Source: Hymenobacter psychrotolerans DSM 18569 (GTDB taxonomy: Bacteria > Bacteroidota > Bacteroidia > Cytophagales > Hymenobacteraceae). Taken from it: a stretch of DNA of 64,000 nucleotides. The notes beneath the pieces were generated by a model. The model was not told where the DNA came from. It did no database searches and saw only the letters and a program-made list of their open reading frames with translations. This document shows, piece after piece, positions 1 through 8,952 of this stretch (position 1 is the first letter of the stretch; every line of letters begins with the position of its first letter). The position numbers were made by a program, and so were the translations under genes. The stretch covers positions 310,001-374,000 of the forward strand of contig NZ_FRAS01000001.1 in assembly GCF_900142395.1 (NCBI RefSeq), read 5' to 3'.

Positions 1-1
1 C

Positions 2-1318
2 GTGACGGAGGCCGGCCTGGCGGAAGCTGCCCGCACGGCCGTGGCCATTGCCAAAGCCAACCAGAAAGTGCAGAAAACGCCGGTGCAGCTGGCCCCGCAG
101 AAAGGCTACGGCGAGGTGTCGTGGAAAACCCCGATTGAAAGAAACTTCTTCGAGGTGCCCGTAAAGGAGAAAGTAGACCTGCTGCTGGCCGCCAACGGCA
201 AAGCCCTGGACAACGGCGCCAGCTACGTCAACTCCGCCCTGTTTCAGGTGAACGAGCAGAAGTATTTCGCCTCTACCGATGGCTCCTACATCGACCAGGA
301 TATCCACCGCATCTGGCCCACGTTTGATGTAACGGTCGTAGACCGCACCACGGGCAAGTTCCGCTCGCGCGGCTCCATGGCCTCGCCGATGGGACTGGGC
401 TACGAGTACCTGACGCCCCGCGCCAGTGATAAAATGGCCGGTCCGCAGGGCACCAGTGTCATTGGCTACAAGCAGCGCTACGACATGCTGGAAGATGCTG
501 CCCTGGCCGCCAGGCAGGCCAAGGAAAAACTCACCTGCAAGAGCGTAGTACCCGGCAAATACGACCTGGTGCTCGACCCCTCACACCTGGGCCTGACCAT
601 CCATGAAAGCGTGGGCCACCCGCTGGAGCTGGACCGCGTGCTGGGCTATGAAGCCAACTATGCCGGTACCAGCTTCGCCACCCTCGACTGGAAAGCCAAA
701 GGCGCGCCTTACGGCTCCAAGCAGGTCAACATCGTAGCCGATAAGCTGCAGCCCGGCTCGCTGGGCGCGGTAGGTTACGACGACGAAGGCGTGAAGACCA
801 AAGAGTGGGACCTGATTAAGGAAGGCAAGCTGGTAGACTACCAGAAAATCCGCGACCAGGCCCACATCCTCGGCCAGAAAGAGTCGGATGGCTGCTGCTA
901 CGCCGACTCGTGGAGCAGCGTGCAGTTCCAGCGCATGCCCAATGTGAGCCTACGGCCCGGCAAAGACAAGCTGAGCGTGGATGAGATGATCAGCAAAGTA
1001 GACAAGGGCATCTACATTGCCGGCGAAGGCTCCTACTCCATCGACCAGCAGCGCTATAATTTCCAGTTCGGCGGTAAAGTGTTCTATGCCATCGAAAAAG
1101 GCAAGATTGCCGGTATGCTCGAAGACGTAGCCTATCAGGCGAACACCCAGGAGTTCTGGAACAGCTGCGCCGGCAGCTGCGACGCTTCCGACTACCGGTT
1201 CCTGGGCACGTTCTTCGATGGCAAGGGCCAGCCCAGCCAGGTGTCGGCCGTGAGCCACGGCTCCAGTACCACGCGCTTCAACGGCGTCAACGTCATCAAT
1301 ACGGCCCGCAAAATTTAA
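2..1318 (+). CDS. tldD: TldD-type metalloprotease subunit, 5' end missing
   Basis: TldD/TldE (PmbA) proteases cut small or unfolded peptides in the cytoplasm, and TldD carries the zinc site. The zinc motif HESVGH is visible at bases 602-619, matching the family HExxxH signature. The frame is open from the window edge and the first codon is a GTG inside what looks like mid-domain sequence. The 438 residues seen are shorter than a usual Bacteroidota TldD of somewhat over 500, so the true start lies upstream. It is followed by its expected partner in the same orientation after an 81-bp gap. The family call is firm; the substrate cannot be told from sequence. Confidence 0.93.
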   Translation: MTEAGLAEAARTAVAIAKANQKVQKTPVQLAPQKGYGEVSWKTPIERNFFEVPVKEKVDLLLAANGKALDNGASYVNSALFQVNEQKYFASTDGSYIDQDIHRIWPTFDVTVVDRTTGKFRSRGSMASPMGLGYEYLTPRASDKMAGPQGTSVIGYKQRYDMLEDAALAARQAKEKLTCKSVVPGKYDLVLDPSHLGLTIHESVGHPLELDRVLGYEANYAGTSFATLDWKAKGAPYGSKQVNIVADKLQPGSLGAVGYDDEGVKTKEWDLIKEGKLVDYQKIRDQAHILGQKESDGCCYADSWSSVQFQRMPNVSLRPGKDKLSVDEMISKVDKGIYIAGEGSYSIDQQRYNFQFGGKVFYAIEKGKIAGMLEDVAYQANTQEFWNSCAGSCDASDYRFLGTFFDGKGQPSQVSAVSHGSSTTRFNGVNVINTARKI

Positions 1319-1322
1319 ATGC

Positions 1323-1395
1323 TGATTGCCTCTTGTTGATTGCTATTGCTCAAACACTTATCAATCAACAACTAACAATCACTACACAGCAATCA
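1323..1395. repeat. nested inverted repeat of simple words before tldE
   Basis: Two nested pairs are seen. The inner pair is TTGTTGATTG (1333-1342) with CAATCAACAA (1372-1381). The outer pair is TGATTGC (1323-1329) with GCAATCA (1389-1395). The right end stops 4 bases before the tldE start codon, so a hairpin in the mRNA would cover its ribosome-binding region. A regulatory role is inference. Confidence 0.5.
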
Positions 1396-1399
1396 ACAT

Positions 1400-2725
1400 A
1401 TGGCAATTCTTTCCAAAGATGAAGCGCAGGCTATTCTCAAAAAAGTCCTTGGCTTCTCCACCGCCGACGAGTGCGCCGCCCAGCTTACCGGCAGCACCAC
1501 CGGCAATATCCGCTACGCCCGCAACGCGGTAAGCACGGCCGGCTCTTCCAGCAACGTGAGCCTGGGGGTGGAAGCCCGCTTCGGCAAACGCTCCGGCGTG
1601 GCTACCTGCAACCAGTTTGATGACGCCACGCTGCGCCGCTGCGTGCAGCGGGCCGAGGAAATTGCGCGCCTCGCTCCCGAAGACCCGGAATACGTGCCGA
1701 TGCTGGGCCCGCAGCAATTCCTGACGCCCATCACCTACGCTGCCAGCACCGCCGCTATCAGCCCCGACTTCCGGGCCCAGGTAGCGGCCGACAGCATTGC
1801 GCTGTGCGAAGGCCGCAAGCTCACGGCCGCCGGCTACCTCGAAGATGGCCCCAGCTTCACGGCTATCCGCAACAGCAAGGGGCTGGAAGGCTACCAGCAG
1901 CTCACCAACCTCGACTTTTCGGTGACGGTGCGCACGGCCGATGGCACCGGCTCGGGCTACGCCGTGGGCGACTTCACGGACGTAACCAAGTTCGACACCA
2001 AGGCCATGACCAAGCGCGCGGCCGACAAAGCCGCCGGCTCGGTGGGCGCCAAGGCCATTGAGCCCGGCAAGTATACCGTGATTCTGGAGCCCGCCGCGCT
2101 GGTGTCCGACGAAGGCATTCTGAACCGCCTGATTTATGCGCTGGATGCCCGCAGTGCCGACGAGGGCCGCTCGTTTCTGAGCAAGAAGGGCGGCGGCAAT
2201 AAGCTGGGCGAGAAGATGTTCGACTCGCGCGTTACTATCTACTCCGACCCGCTGAATACCAGCGCCCCCGGCCGCGTATTCGATGGCGACGGCCTGCCCG
2301 TGAAACCCATGACGTGGATAGACAAGGGCGTGATGAAGAATATGTATTACTCCCGTTTCTGGGCCGAAAAGAACAAGAAGCCCGCCACGGCTTTCCCCAG
2401 CGGCTTCGTGATGGAAGGCGGCACCCAAAGCGTCGAGGACCTCATCAAGGGCACGGCCAAGGGCATCCTGATTACGCGCCTATGGTACATCCGCGACGTG
2501 GACCCGCAGACGCTGCTCGTGACGGGCCTCACGCGCGACGGCACGTTCTACATCGAGAACGGCAAAATCAAGCACCCCATCAAGAACATGCGCTTCAACG
2601 AAAGCCCGGTGATTATGCTCAACAACATCGAGGCCATCGGGAAGCCGCAGCGGCTGGGCGGCAACATGGTGCCCCCGCTGAAGGTGCGCGACTTCACGTT
2701 CACGAGCCTCTCCGACGCCGTGTAG
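1400..2725 (+). CDS. tldE: TldE/PmbA-type protease partner
   Basis: This 441-residue protein has the TldD/PmbA fold without the HExxxH zinc motif. That is the expected state of the TldE (PmbA) subunit, which forms a heterodimer with TldD. The N-terminal repeat-like region and the C-terminal part, with an ITRLWYIRDVDPQT segment, match the family. It probably shares a transcript with tldD and ends just before a strong hairpin terminator. The start at 1400 gives a normal N-terminus for the family. There is no sign of damage. Confidence 0.92.
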   Translation: MAILSKDEAQAILKKVLGFSTADECAAQLTGSTTGNIRYARNAVSTAGSSSNVSLGVEARFGKRSGVATCNQFDDATLRRCVQRAEEIARLAPEDPEYVPMLGPQQFLTPITYAASTAAISPDFRAQVAADSIALCEGRKLTAAGYLEDGPSFTAIRNSKGLEGYQQLTNLDFSVTVRTADGTGSGYAVGDFTDVTKFDTKAMTKRAADKAAGSVGAKAIEPGKYTVILEPAALVSDEGILNRLIYALDARSADEGRSFLSKKGGGNKLGEKMFDSRVTIYSDPLNTSAPGRVFDGDGLPVKPMTWIDKGVMKNMYYSRFWAEKNKKPATAFPSGFVMEGGTQSVEDLIKGTAKGILITRLWYIRDVDPQTLLVTGLTRDGTFYIENGKIKHPIKNMRFNESPVIMLNNIEAIGKPQRLGGNMVPPLKVRDFTFTSLSDAV

Positions 2726-2751
2726 GCGAGTCGGCTTCCAGATTGTAACTT

Positions 2752-2789
2752 ACGGCTTTCATATGCTCTTTGGGAGCTATGAAAGCCGT
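2752..2789 (+). terminator. Rho-independent terminator after tldDE
   Basis: Perfect 12-bp arms, ACGGCTTTCATA (2752-2763) and TATGAAAGCCGT (2778-2789), have a 14-base loop and are followed by TTTTC. It lies 26 bp after the tldE stop. Confidence 0.85.
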
Positions 2790-2821
2790 TTTCTTGCATT
2801 AGTTATTCTCTTTCCACTGTT

Positions 2822-3478
2822 ATGAAGCTTATTTTTTCGGCTGCCCTGCTGCTGGCCACCAGCGTAGCGGCGCAGGCCCAGCAAGCCCCCGCCGACTCGG
2901 TGCGGGCCGCCGAAACCAGCAGCCGGAGCGCCTATGCTCCCGGCGAGGTAATGACGCCCGAAGGCAAGCAGGTGAAGGCGTATTTCCCCATCAGCGTGAA
3001 TGGCTTTGAGAAGAGCATTTCCTACTTCAACACGCACCCCGAAGTGCGGCCGTTTCCGCAGCCGCGCTTCATCAGCGTCGATAAAATCCATAGCATGACC
3101 GTGCGGGGCCAGTACTCCGAAACGCTCAAGCTGAACGGCAAAAGCCTGCATATTCTGGCCGCCCGCCTCGTAAATGGCCCGGTGGAGCTGTTCAACTTTG
3201 CCGAGGCCAAATCGGTGCCGGTGCCCCTGCCGGTGCCGGGCGCGGTGTTCACGCCCATTGCGGGCATTCCGTACACCAAAAACCACTGGTACCTGCGCCG
3301 CAACGGGGAGCTGGCGGAGGTGAAGCGCGGCAAGTTTGAAGAGCAGCTCAGCGAATACCTGAGCACAAAGCCCGAGCTGGCAGCCAGGGTAAAGGCCAAA
3401 GCCGAGGGCTACCGCTACCAGGATATGGTGCGCATCATCACGGAATACAACCAGCCTGCCGGCAGCAGCGCCAACTAA
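2822..3478 (+). CDS. exported protein of unknown function
   Basis: I do not recognise a family for these 218 residues. Residues 1-20 form a clear Sec signal peptide ending AAQAQ, so the mature protein should be periplasmic or outer-membrane associated. The mature part is mixed polar sequence without further membrane segments or catalytic motifs. It mentions no cysteine pair and no lipobox. It is a single gene between two hairpin terminators, so it is probably transcribed alone. The start at 2822 is the only one that keeps the signal peptide whole. It is real by codon bias and the signal peptide; its function is unknown. Confidence 0.8.
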   Translation: MKLIFSAALLLATSVAAQAQQAPADSVRAAETSSRSAYAPGEVMTPEGKQVKAYFPISVNGFEKSISYFNTHPEVRPFPQPRFISVDKIHSMTVRGQYSETLKLNGKSLHILAARLVNGPVELFNFAEAKSVPVPLPVPGAVFTPIAGIPYTKNHWYLRRNGELAEVKRGKFEEQLSEYLSTKPELAARVKAKAEGYRYQDMVRIITEYNQPAGSSAN

Positions 3479-3505
3479 GCCGCTTCTGGGTTTCCATTCA
3501 ACAAA

Positions 3506-3537
3506 AACGGCCTGCTCACTTTCGTAAGCAGGCCGTT
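3506..3537. terminator. bidirectional terminator
   Basis: Perfect 11-bp arms, AACGGCCTGCT (3506-3516) and AGCAGGCCGTT (3527-3537), sit between two convergent genes. A run of five A residues precedes the left arm, giving a T-run for the minus-strand gene. Confidence 0.8.
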
Positions 3538-3555
3538 GCATAGCTACGCCAGTCT

Positions 3556-4173
3556 CTACTCGCTGCCGAAGCGGATGCCGACGTAGCCCTGAATCACGCG
3601 GTTTTTGAGGCGCGGGTCGTTGGCACCGTTCAGGTCGTCCACGTCGTTGATGTTGTTGAGGCCGGCCGTGTAGCGCGCGCCCAGAATCAGGTTGCCGACT
3701 TCGATGCCCGCACCGGCGGCCAGGGCAAAATCGGTTTTCTTGTAGTTGCTGTCGGCTGAGCGGTCTACGGGGCCGTAGCCGTCGGCGGCGCTGATGCGCA
3801 GCGTACCGTCTTCGCGGGCGCCCAGCAACACGCCGAACTGGGGGCCGGCTTCGGCAAACACGGGGCCCACTTTCACGCGGGCCAGCACGGGCACATTGAG
3901 GTAGTGCAGCTTGGTGTCGTAGTTGGCCAGCGCCGAGCGGAACTGGGAGCCCTGCAGCGAGTAAAGCACCTCCGGCTGAACCGACAGCGGCCCAATGACC
4001 GGCAGCCGCACGAAAATGCCGGCGTGATACGTCGTTTTGTAGCGCGTGTCCATGTCGATGTTCTGGCCATCGAGCACCGCCCCGTTGATGCCGGCCTTGA
4101 TGCCAATCTGCGCCTGCGCGTGGCCGGCCGCCAGGAGCAGCAGCAGCGCGAAAAAGAGTCTTATCGTCTTCAT
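3556..4173 (-). CDS. PorT-like outer-membrane beta-barrel protein
   Basis: This is a small barrel protein of about 205 residues starting MKTIRLFF. It has a signal peptide ending HAQAQ, followed at once by IGIKAGING, the usual first strand of the Bacteroidota outer-membrane beta-barrel (PorT-like) family. Alternating hydrophobic strands run through to the end, and the last segment, IQGYVGIRFGSE, is a typical C-terminal strand. The longest open frame begins five codons earlier, but the inner ATG at 4171-4173 gives the better signal peptide. It is convergent with the previous gene. A role beyond outer-membrane location cannot be inferred. Confidence 0.85.
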   Translation of the reverse strand: MKTIRLFFALLLLLAAGHAQAQIGIKAGINGAVLDGQNIDMDTRYKTTYHAGIFVRLPVIGPLSVQPEVLYSLQGSQFRSALANYDTKLHYLNVPVLARVKVGPVFAEAGPQFGVLLGAREDGTLRISAADGYGPVDRSADSNYKKTDFALAAGAGIEVGNLILGARYTAGLNNINDVDDLNGANDPRLKNRVIQGYVGIRFGSE

Positions 4174-4385
4174 AGTGAGGGTGGCCATGAGGTGAGTGTA
4201 CTGGCTGCTAACGAAAAACCCCGGGTTGCCGATACAGTATTTCCATCTAACTTTTTACTGTTCAACCGGATAGAAATCCTTGGGCACAGTTTTTTGGACC
4301 GATGCGGCCCTAGAAGCCACCTTGCACCGCCGGGCGCGTCTGTTGCAGTGCGTCGTTTTCCCGTTTTCTGTCCGTACTTCCGCTC

Positions 4386-5009
4386 ATGCCCGCTCCTTTC
4401 ACCTTCGTGCGCCTGCAATACCGCTCCGGCGACTGGGACGGCGTGGACGAGCGGATGCCCACCAACCTGCTGCACTCCCTGATTCAGTACACCAAAATTC
4501 CGGTGAACCAGAAGGAGAAAGTAGTGGCCCTGGACTCGGAAGAGCTGTTTCGCTACCCGTTCTGCTACCTTTCAGGGCACAAGCTGGTGCAGTTTTCGGC
4601 CGCCGAGAAAAAGAACTTCACGCAGTATGTGCGCAACGGCGGCTTCGTGTTCGTCGATGACTGCAACCACGACATCGACGGGCTGTTTGCGCGCTCCTTC
4701 GAGGAGCAGATGCGGCAGTGTTTCGGGGCGGGCGCGCTGAAGAAGATAGCCAAGACGCACGCCATCTACTCGCAGTTTTTCAAGTTTCCGGATGGGCCGC
4801 CGCCCACCAGCTTCGAGCTCAACGGCTGGGGCGACGACCTGGTGCACGACTACCTGAAGGGCATCGAAATCAACGGCCGGCTGGGCGTGCTCTACTCCAA
4901 CAAGGACTACGGCTGCGAGTGGGACTACGACTTCCGCAACAAACGCTTTCTGGCCGAAGACAACACCAAATTCGGCGTCAACATCCTGCTCTACGCCCTC
5001 ACGGCCTAA
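4386..5009 (+). CDS. DUF4159 domain protein
   Basis: The 207 residues match the DUF4159 family, which usually sits beside MoxR ATPases in Bacteroidota and other phyla. Visible family features are the N-terminal FVRLQYRSGDWDG, then GGFVFVDDCNHDIDG in the middle and a YGCEWDYDF segment near the end. The fold resembles glutamine-amidotransferase-like domains but lacks an obvious catalytic triad. No signal peptide is seen, so it is likely cytoplasmic. It ends 35 bp before the MoxR gene and is probably the first gene of that operon. Biochemical activity is not known to me. Confidence 0.88.
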   Translation: MPAPFTFVRLQYRSGDWDGVDERMPTNLLHSLIQYTKIPVNQKEKVVALDSEELFRYPFCYLSGHKLVQFSAAEKKNFTQYVRNGGFVFVDDCNHDIDGLFARSFEEQMRQCFGAGALKKIAKTHAIYSQFFKFPDGPPPTSFELNGWGDDLVHDYLKGIEINGRLGVLYSNKDYGCEWDYDFRNKRFLAEDNTKFGVNILLYALTA

Positions 5010-5044
5010 CTCTCCCGATCCGGCTGCGCCCGACTACCGACTAT

Positions 5045-6022
<978 letters not shown>

Positions 6023-6039
6023 AGCTGAGAAAGTAGAGC

Positions 6040-6157
6040 CAAGAACTTAGACCTGAAACTCTCCCACCTCATGAGGCGAGTTACACTGAGTTTTTCCACA
6101 TTTTTCACACATGAGCCTTAGGCGTGAGTTGCGCCCTTTTCTAAGCTCTAAGTTCTT
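6040..6157. repeat. widely spaced inverted repeat before DUF58 gene
   Basis: CAAGAACTTAGA (6040-6051) is the exact reverse complement of TCTAAGTTCTTG (6146-6157). The 94 bases between are low in coding signal. The right arm ends 18 bp before the next start codon. It resembles the simple-word inverted repeats seen before tldE and before the ABC ATPase gene. Confidence 0.45.
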
Positions 6158-6175
6158 GTTTCTCTGTTCTAACCC

Positions 6176-7048
6176 ATGCTCACGCCCGAACACCTGCACG
6201 CCCTACAGAACCTGCCGCTGGCGGCGCGGCAGGCAGCCGAAGGCTTTCTGCACGGCCAGCACCTGAGCCGCCGCAAAGGCGCGGGCATGGAGTTCAGCCA
6301 GTACCGCCCCTACCAGCCCGGCGACGACCTGCGCCGCCTCGACTGGCGCCTGGCCGCCCGCTCCGATAGGTACTACCTGCGCGAATCGGAGGTGGATACG
6401 AGCCTGACCGTGCACCTCGTGCTGGATGCCACGGCCAGCATGAACCACCCCGACGACAACGGCCTCACCAAGCTCGATTATGCCCGGCTGCTGCTGGCGG
6501 CACTGGCCTACCTGGCCACCCAGCAGGGCGACGCCGTGGGCCTCACCATTCTGCACCCGGCCGGCCTGCGCCACCTGCCGCCCCGCGCCGATGCCCGCCA
6601 GCTGCCCCGCCTCTACCACGCCCTCGAAACGGCCGAGGCGGCCGGCACTTTCCCGTCGGCCGAAGTGCTGGCCCCGCTCACGGCCCGCCGCCAGCGCGCC
6701 CTCACTATCTGCGTGAGTGATATGTATGAATCAGGAACCGAAATTGAGGGCTTGCTGACGCGGCTGCGGGCCACCTCCGGCGAGGTGCTGCTGCTGCATT
6801 TGATGGCCCGCAACGAGCTGGAGTTCAGCTTCCGCGGGGCCGTGACGTTTGAGGACCTGGAAACCGGCCGCCGCCTGCAGCTCAACGCCGACCAGCAGCG
6901 CGCCGCCTGGCAGCAGCAGCTACAGGAGTGGCTGCGCGACACCGCCCGCCAGGCCCGCCGCCACGGCTTCGACTACCACCAGCTCAGCACCGCCGCACCC
7001 TTCACCCAGGCCCTGCGCGAGTTCCTGCGCCGCCGCGTGGCGGGGTGA
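6176..7048 (+). CDS. DUF58 domain protein
   Basis: DUF58 proteins carry a von Willebrand A-like region and work with MoxR ATPases. These 290 residues show the hallmark GMEFSQYRPYQPGDDLRRLD near residue 40, the YYLRESE segment, then LVLDATASM, a DxTxS-like metal-site variant near residue 85. No membrane segment is seen, although many DUF58 proteins have two at the N-terminus. That makes this the short soluble type. It is likely co-transcribed with MoxR. The family call is firm; the client complex is unknown. Confidence 0.92.
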   Translation: MLTPEHLHALQNLPLAARQAAEGFLHGQHLSRRKGAGMEFSQYRPYQPGDDLRRLDWRLAARSDRYYLRESEVDTSLTVHLVLDATASMNHPDDNGLTKLDYARLLLAALAYLATQQGDAVGLTILHPAGLRHLPPRADARQLPRLYHALETAEAAGTFPSAEVLAPLTARRQRALTICVSDMYESGTEIEGLLTRLRATSGEVLLLHLMARNELEFSFRGAVTFEDLETGRRLQLNADQQRAAWQQQLQEWLRDTARQARRHGFDYHQLSTAAPFTQALREFLRRRVAG

Positions 7049-7399
7049 CGGATTGGTGGGGCCGTGGAGTTGTGGATTGGTGGAGTAATCTGTCATCCTG
7101 AGCCTGCGAAGGACCTTATCCCGCCCGCCCGATATCCAGGCGCAGTCCACATGGTACGAGACTTCTCTGTGCTCACCGCAACCCACTCAGGATGAAAAGC
7201 TAGCCTCTCCAGCTGCTGCCCGGCTTCCTGTTGCAAAAGCCTATATCGGCGTATTGCAATCCTCTCCGGTTCTGCTACCTTACCAGCACTTTCCGCCCCG
7301 CTTCCCCTACCACCGCCTATTGCCCCTGCTACACTGCCCCGGCCTCTGCTGGCCCGGCCGTGGCATGGGCTTTTTTGTTGCCGATACTACCTATTCCTT
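7049..7399. other. intergenic region with one dispersed-repeat copy
   Basis: There is no gene in these 351 bp. It holds a partial copy of an inverted-repeat element (7090-7196), then pyrimidine-rich sequence without a clear hairpin or promoter. No convincing ribosome-binding site other than that of the next gene was seen. Confidence 0.6.
7090..7196. repeat. dispersed inverted-repeat element, degenerate copy
   Basis: The left end CTGTCATCCTGAGC, followed by GCGAAGGACCTTATC, matches the element found at 40398-40501 between hsdR and hsdM. The right end keeps only CTCAGGATGA (7186-7195) of the expected arm. Size is about the same as the better copy (107 versus 104 bp). It is probably a short non-autonomous element; no transposase is in the window. 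Confidence 0.6.
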
Positions 7400-7939
7400 A
7401 TGCGCAAACTATTCCTGTATGCCGCCCTGCTGCTGCTCACGCAGTGCTCCAAATGTAAGAACGACGACCCCAGCCCGCTGGAGCGGTTGCCACCCGCCAC
7501 CCAGACCGGAGCCAACACCTTCGGCTGCCTCGTCAACGGCCAGCCCTGGACGCCGCAGGGAAACGATGGCACCGCTAACTATACCGTGTCCTACGACCGG
7601 TTCCCTGACGGAGGCATTCTTAACATCAGCACGTACAAAATCTACGGCCAAGGTGCTACCGACTTTCAAACCCTCTCCCTATGGGCCAAGCAGATTACGG
7701 GGATTGGCTCATTTTCCTTTCTGAATACAAGTTCAGCTATAGCCAGATTTGGCGATGTAAAAACGAATTGTATTTGGCGAAGTGCTGACAACACCACCAC
7801 TTACCGGCGCGGCACGCTCACCATTACCAAGTTGGACCTGACGGCCGGCATCATCTCCGGCACCTTCGACTTCACGCTCTACAAGCCCGGCTGCGACTCC
7901 ATCCGCGTCACCCACGGCCGCTTCGACAAGAAACTGTAA
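7400..7939 (+). CDS. small lipoprotein, DUF6252-like
   Basis: The 179-residue protein starts with a signal peptide ending LLLTQC, so Cys16 is the probable lipidated residue, although the residue before Cys (Gln) is not canonical. The mature part begins with a Pro/Asp-rich spacer, then NTFGCLVNGQPWTP, a segment typical of the Bacteroidota DUF6252-like lipoproteins. The remainder is beta-rich. Such proteins are usually surface or periplasmic and of unknown function. It sits between DUF58 and the rest of the MoxR cluster without being a usual member. Confidence 0.75.
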   Translation: MRKLFLYAALLLLTQCSKCKNDDPSPLERLPPATQTGANTFGCLVNGQPWTPQGNDGTANYTVSYDRFPDGGILNISTYKIYGQGATDFQTLSLWAKQITGIGSFSFLNTSSAIARFGDVKTNCIWRSADNTTTYRRGTLTITKLDLTAGIISGTFDFTLYKPGCDSIRVTHGRFDKKL

Positions 7940-7974
7940 CAGCGCTTTTCCTTTCACCAATTCCCACTTTCCCC

Positions 7975-8484
7975 ATGAAACAAGGCAACCGCATTTCCGC
8001 CGCCATCAAGCCCGCCGACAAAACGGCCTTTATCCAAACCCTGAAGGAGCTCAGCGGCCGGCTCGACTTCCTGATTACGCTACAGCCCGAAGAGAGCCAG
8101 AGCCTGCGCAAGATTGGTATCGACGGGGTGCCCTACGCCCTGGCCGGCCGCGACGCTGTGCGCGCCAGCCTCGACTTCACCCGCCGCTCTTTCGATTTGG
8201 ATGAGTACGAGCAGGACGTGACCCTGTTTCAGGACCTGGGCGAAATCCTGGCCGTGCTCAACCCGCTGCGCCAGCGGCTGGAAGATACGTACCGCCTCGT
8301 CGGGGCCGATGTGATGGTGACGGCCGACGACATCTACGAAGACCTGCGCAACGACAACGGCGAAACCGCCGCCGTGCAGGCTCCCCTGCAGCAGATGCGC
8401 AAGCGCTACCAGTACCGCAACGGCGCGGCGGCTAAAGCCACCAAAGCCACCAAGCCTACTACCCCGAACCCGGACGCGGCGTAA
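7975..8484 (+). CDS. conserved hypothetical protein
   Basis: The 169-residue protein has no signal peptide and no membrane segment. It looks helical, with a Lys/Ala/Thr/Pro-rich tail (AAKATKATKPTTPNP) that is probably disordered. I do not recognise a domain. It starts 35 bp after the lipoprotein gene and may share its transcript. Codon use agrees with its neighbours, so it is likely a real cytoplasmic protein. Confidence 0.7.
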   Translation: MKQGNRISAAIKPADKTAFIQTLKELSGRLDFLITLQPEESQSLRKIGIDGVPYALAGRDAVRASLDFTRRSFDLDEYEQDVTLFQDLGEILAVLNPLRQRLEDTYRLVGADVMVTADDIYEDLRNDNGETAAVQAPLQQMRKRYQYRNGAAAKATKATKPTTPNPDAA

Positions 8485-8952
8485 GTTTCCGCTCCCCTTG
8501 CGGGCCGCAAACCGCCCCCGTTCGGCTCCGTGCCGGGCGGGGGCCTCTTTGTGCCGCCCAGGGCCGGTGCGGCAGCGGGAGCCCGCGACGAAAAGGCGCG
8601 ACCCTGCGGTAAGGTGCCGCGAAGTCGCGGCCCGGAGCCGCGAGCTGGCGGCTTTTCATCGCGAAGTCGCGGCAAAAGGGCGCAACCACGCGGCCCGGAA
8701 CCGCGAGCTGGCGCCTTTTTGCCGCGAAGTCGCGGCCGGGCACCGCAACCTTGCGGCGAAAAGGCGCGACTTTGCGGTGCCCGGCCGCCAAAGCAACTGT
8801 TTTCGGCGAAGCATGGCGCTCCTGCAGGCCGGCCTCCGGTTGCGCGTGGGGCCGGTTCCTGCGCGTACAGCAACAGGCCGGGGCGTTTCAGCAGCTGCTT
8901 TCCATCTTCTCACAAACACCCCGGCCCCTCACCAAGCCCCACCGTCTGACCA
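8485..8952. other. 468-bp gap filled by a tandem repeat
   Basis: No credible gene is seen. Open frames on both strands cross the repeat at 8576-8785, but they have repetitive Arg/Ala-rich translations and no family match. The flanks (8485-8575 and 8786-8952) show nothing further. Very high G+C explains the long chance frames. Confidence 0.6.
8576..8785. repeat. degenerate 21-bp tandem repeat, ten units
   Basis: Ten consecutive 21-bp units can be lined up. Nine begin CGC and all keep GCG at unit positions 10-12. Frequent unit starts are CGCGAAGTCGCGG (three copies) and CGCGAGCTGGCG (two copies). Because the period is a multiple of three, plus-strand frame 8498 reads as heptads of the form R-E-V/L-A-A-x-x. 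The minus strand also gives heptads (for example RDFAAKR), as the unit core is partly palindromic. I see no start codon or ribosome-binding site that argues for translation. Confidence 0.75.

Noticed and set aside
8576..8785. The 21-bp array considered as a CRISPR array
   Set aside because: Units are contiguous without spacers, are degenerate, and no cas genes are in the window.
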